Source: an uncultured Monoglobus sp.
GTDB taxonomy: Bacteria > Bacillota > Clostridia > Monoglobales > Monoglobaceae
Assembly (NCBI GenBank): GCA_947630135.1
Contig: CANRGH010000010.1
Location: 1 to 64,000, forward strand
Direction of reading: 5' to 3'
Length of the DNA: 64,000 nt
The notes beneath the pieces are model-generated. The model made no database searches and was not told where the DNA came from. It saw nothing but the letters and a program-made list of their open reading frames with translations. Shown in pieces: positions 62,785 to 64,000 of this stretch; the first letter of the stretch is position 1; each line of letters opens with the position of its first letter. The translations under genes were made by a program, and so were the position numbers.

Positions 62785-64000
62785 TTATATCGGGTGGGTC
62801 ATGTCGTTATAATCCACCATGTCCTGGTCTATTTTGTATTTCTCGGCTTTTCTCTGCTCGAAGAACTTCACCGCCACCTGCTCGAACAGCGCGTATGACA
62901 GCACGTCCTCAGGCTGCTCCGTCCACTCGGCACATTCCTTTTTGAGCTTTTTGAGCTCGGGCTTTATCAGGTCGGCCGGGCGGCACTTGATAGCCTTCTC
63001 GTTTCCGATGATCTTTTTTCTGAATTTCTCGTCAATTGGCACCGGCGTTTTGCCGTACTCGCCCTTGCAGATGCCCTTGGTCTCTTTGGTGACCATTTTG
63101 TATCTCTCGCCCATAAGCACGTTGAGCACCGCCTGAGTGCCGACGATCTGGCTCGTGGGAGTGACAAGCGGGGGATAGCCAAGGTCTTTGCGAACCTCGG
63201 GAACCTCCTTGAGCACTTCGTCAAGCTTATCCTCCTTGCCCTGCTGCTTGAGCTGCGACACTAAGTTTGACAGCATTCCGCCGGGGACCTGATACTTGAG
63301 CGTGTTGATGTCAACGCCCAGAACTTTGGTGTCAAGCAGGCCGCTCGCGAGATATTTTTCGCGCAGGGGCTTGAAATACTCGGCGATCTCGGTCAGCAGA
63401 TTGAGGTCGATGCCGGTGTCGTACTCGGTGCCCTGGAGCGTGGCGACCAGCGGTTCGGTTGGCGGCTGGGATGTGCCCAGAGCCATAGGCGACAGCGCGG
63501 TGTCAACCACGTCAACGCCCGCCTCGATCGCCTTAAGATACGTCATTGAGGCCACGCCGCTTGTGTAATGCGTGTGGAGCTGTATCGGAACTTTTACCGC
63601 TTTTTTAAGCTTTTTGACCAGCTCGTAGGCGTTATAGGGCGTCAGAAGACCCGCCATGTCTTTTATGCAGATAGAGTCCGCGCCGCAGTTTTCGTATTCC
63701 TTGGCAAGCTTCACAAAGTAGTCGTTGTTGTGGACCGGGCTGATCGTGTACGAGATCGCCGCCTGAACGTGGCCTTTCTCCTTTTTTGTGGCGTTGATCG
63801 CCGTCTGGAGATTGCGCACGTCGTTTAAGGCGTCGAATATTCTGATTATATCAATGCCGTTTGCGATCGACTTCTGCACGAAGTATTCAACCACGTCGTC
63901 CGCGTAGTGGCGGTAGCCCAGCACGTTCTGGCCGCGGAACAGCATTTGAAGCTTTGTCTTGGGCGCGGCCTTTCTGATTTTTCTGAGGCGGTCCCACGGG
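62785..64000 (-). CDS. oxaloacetate decarboxylase alpha / pyruvate carboxylase B carboxyltransferase subunit (5' end outside window)
   Basis: The frame is open to the window edge, so the gene continues beyond 64000 and about 405 codons are visible. Sequences such as LQMLFRGQNVLGYRHYADDV, SICIKDMAGLL and LHTHYTSGVA belong to the carboxyltransferase TIM barrel, with metal ligands Asp and HxH. A helical PYC_OADA domain follows. The protein ends at DYNDMTHPI without a biotinyl domain, so a separate biotin carrier protein is expected. It acts in Na+-pumping decarboxylation or in pyruvate carboxylation; upstream genes would decide which. Confidence 0.9.
   Translation of the reverse strand, partial: PWDRLRKIRKAAPKTKLQMLFRGQNVLGYRHYADDVVEYFVQKSIANGIDIIRIFDALNDVRNLQTAINATKKEKGHVQAAISYTISPVHNNDYFVKLAKEYENCGADSICIKDMAGLLTPYNAYELVKKLKKAVKVPIQLHTHYTSGVASMTYLKAIEAGVDVVDTALSPMALGTSQPPTEPLVATLQGTEYDTGIDLNLLTEIAEYFKPLREKYLASGLLDTKVLGVDINTLKYQVPGGMLSNLVSQLKQQGKEDKLDEVLKEVPEVRKDLGYPPLVTPTSQIVGTQAVLNVLMGERYKMVTKETKGICKGEYGKTPVPIDEKFRKKIIGNEKAIKCRPADLIKPELKKLKKECAEWTEQPEDVLSYALFEQVAVKFFEQRKAEKYKIDQDMVDYNDMTHPI

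Overview
This 64 kb window looks like chromosomal DNA of an anaerobic, gut-type member of the Clostridia. I place it near Oscillospirales or Monoglobales, with low confidence below class. Supporting signs are moderate-to-high G+C, strong AGGAGG-type ribosome sites with frequent TTG starts, sigma-A promoters with 17-bp spacers, and Firmicutes gene neighbourhoods: ecfA1-ecfA2-ecfT-truA, decarboxylase-holB-ricT-rsmE, dgt-dnaG-rpoD next to trmK-nif3. A dimeric GlyQS and an archaeal-type phosphoglycerate mutase fit as well. I see no rRNA, tRNA, CRISPR array, prophage or transposase.

Layout. 0.1-9.1 kb (+): a SAM methyltransferase, the energising module of an ECF vitamin transporter with truA, a DUF5711 protein, CvpA, Rho carrying a six-copy repeat insertion, and an exported polysaccharide deacetylase. 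9.2-10.7 kb: a DUF4143 ATPase. 10.7-14.1 kb (-): dtd, a small unknown protein, purA and apgM. 14.4-24.1 kb (+): pfkA, rpmE, glyQS, a repeat-filled gap, then a PLP decarboxylase, holB, ricT, rsmE, a radical SAM protein and an SGNH esterase. 24.2-30.6 kb (+): an F-type ATP synthase operon in which delta and alpha form one ORF. 30.7-37.2 kb: mscL, a DUF445 protein and a 1593-residue alpha-2-macroglobulin. 37.2-37.6 kb: a second repeat cluster. 37.6-53.1 kb: a plant-polysaccharide region with a 2110-residue secreted GH3 enzyme ending in a rhodanese domain, an AraC regulator, a MalT-like LuxR regulator, a secreted pectate lyase, a MATE exporter and an SGNH acetylesterase. 53.2-59.2 kb: a small HTH regulator with two matched operators, nif3-trmK (-), and dgt-dnaG-rpoD (+). 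59.3-64 kb: a zinc/iron-type cation exporter, a RelB/YoeB-type toxin-antitoxin pair, a decayed partial copy of the neighbouring oadA gene, an ECF sigma factor with a large C-terminal domain, and the 3' part of oadA running off the right edge.

How the parts work together. Most genes are housekeeping: translation, replication initiation, purine synthesis, glycolysis and ATP synthesis. The accessory content centres on pectin and hemicellulose use, with two dedicated regulators next to the secreted enzymes. The most unusual items are the delta-alpha ATP synthase fusion, the GH3-rhodanese fusion, the ECF sigma factor whose C-terminal domain has its own strong internal ribosome site and whose gene follows an ECF-type promoter, and a family of heptanucleotide arrays paired with GC-rich palindromes. 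Two of those arrays supply the stop codons of upstream genes.
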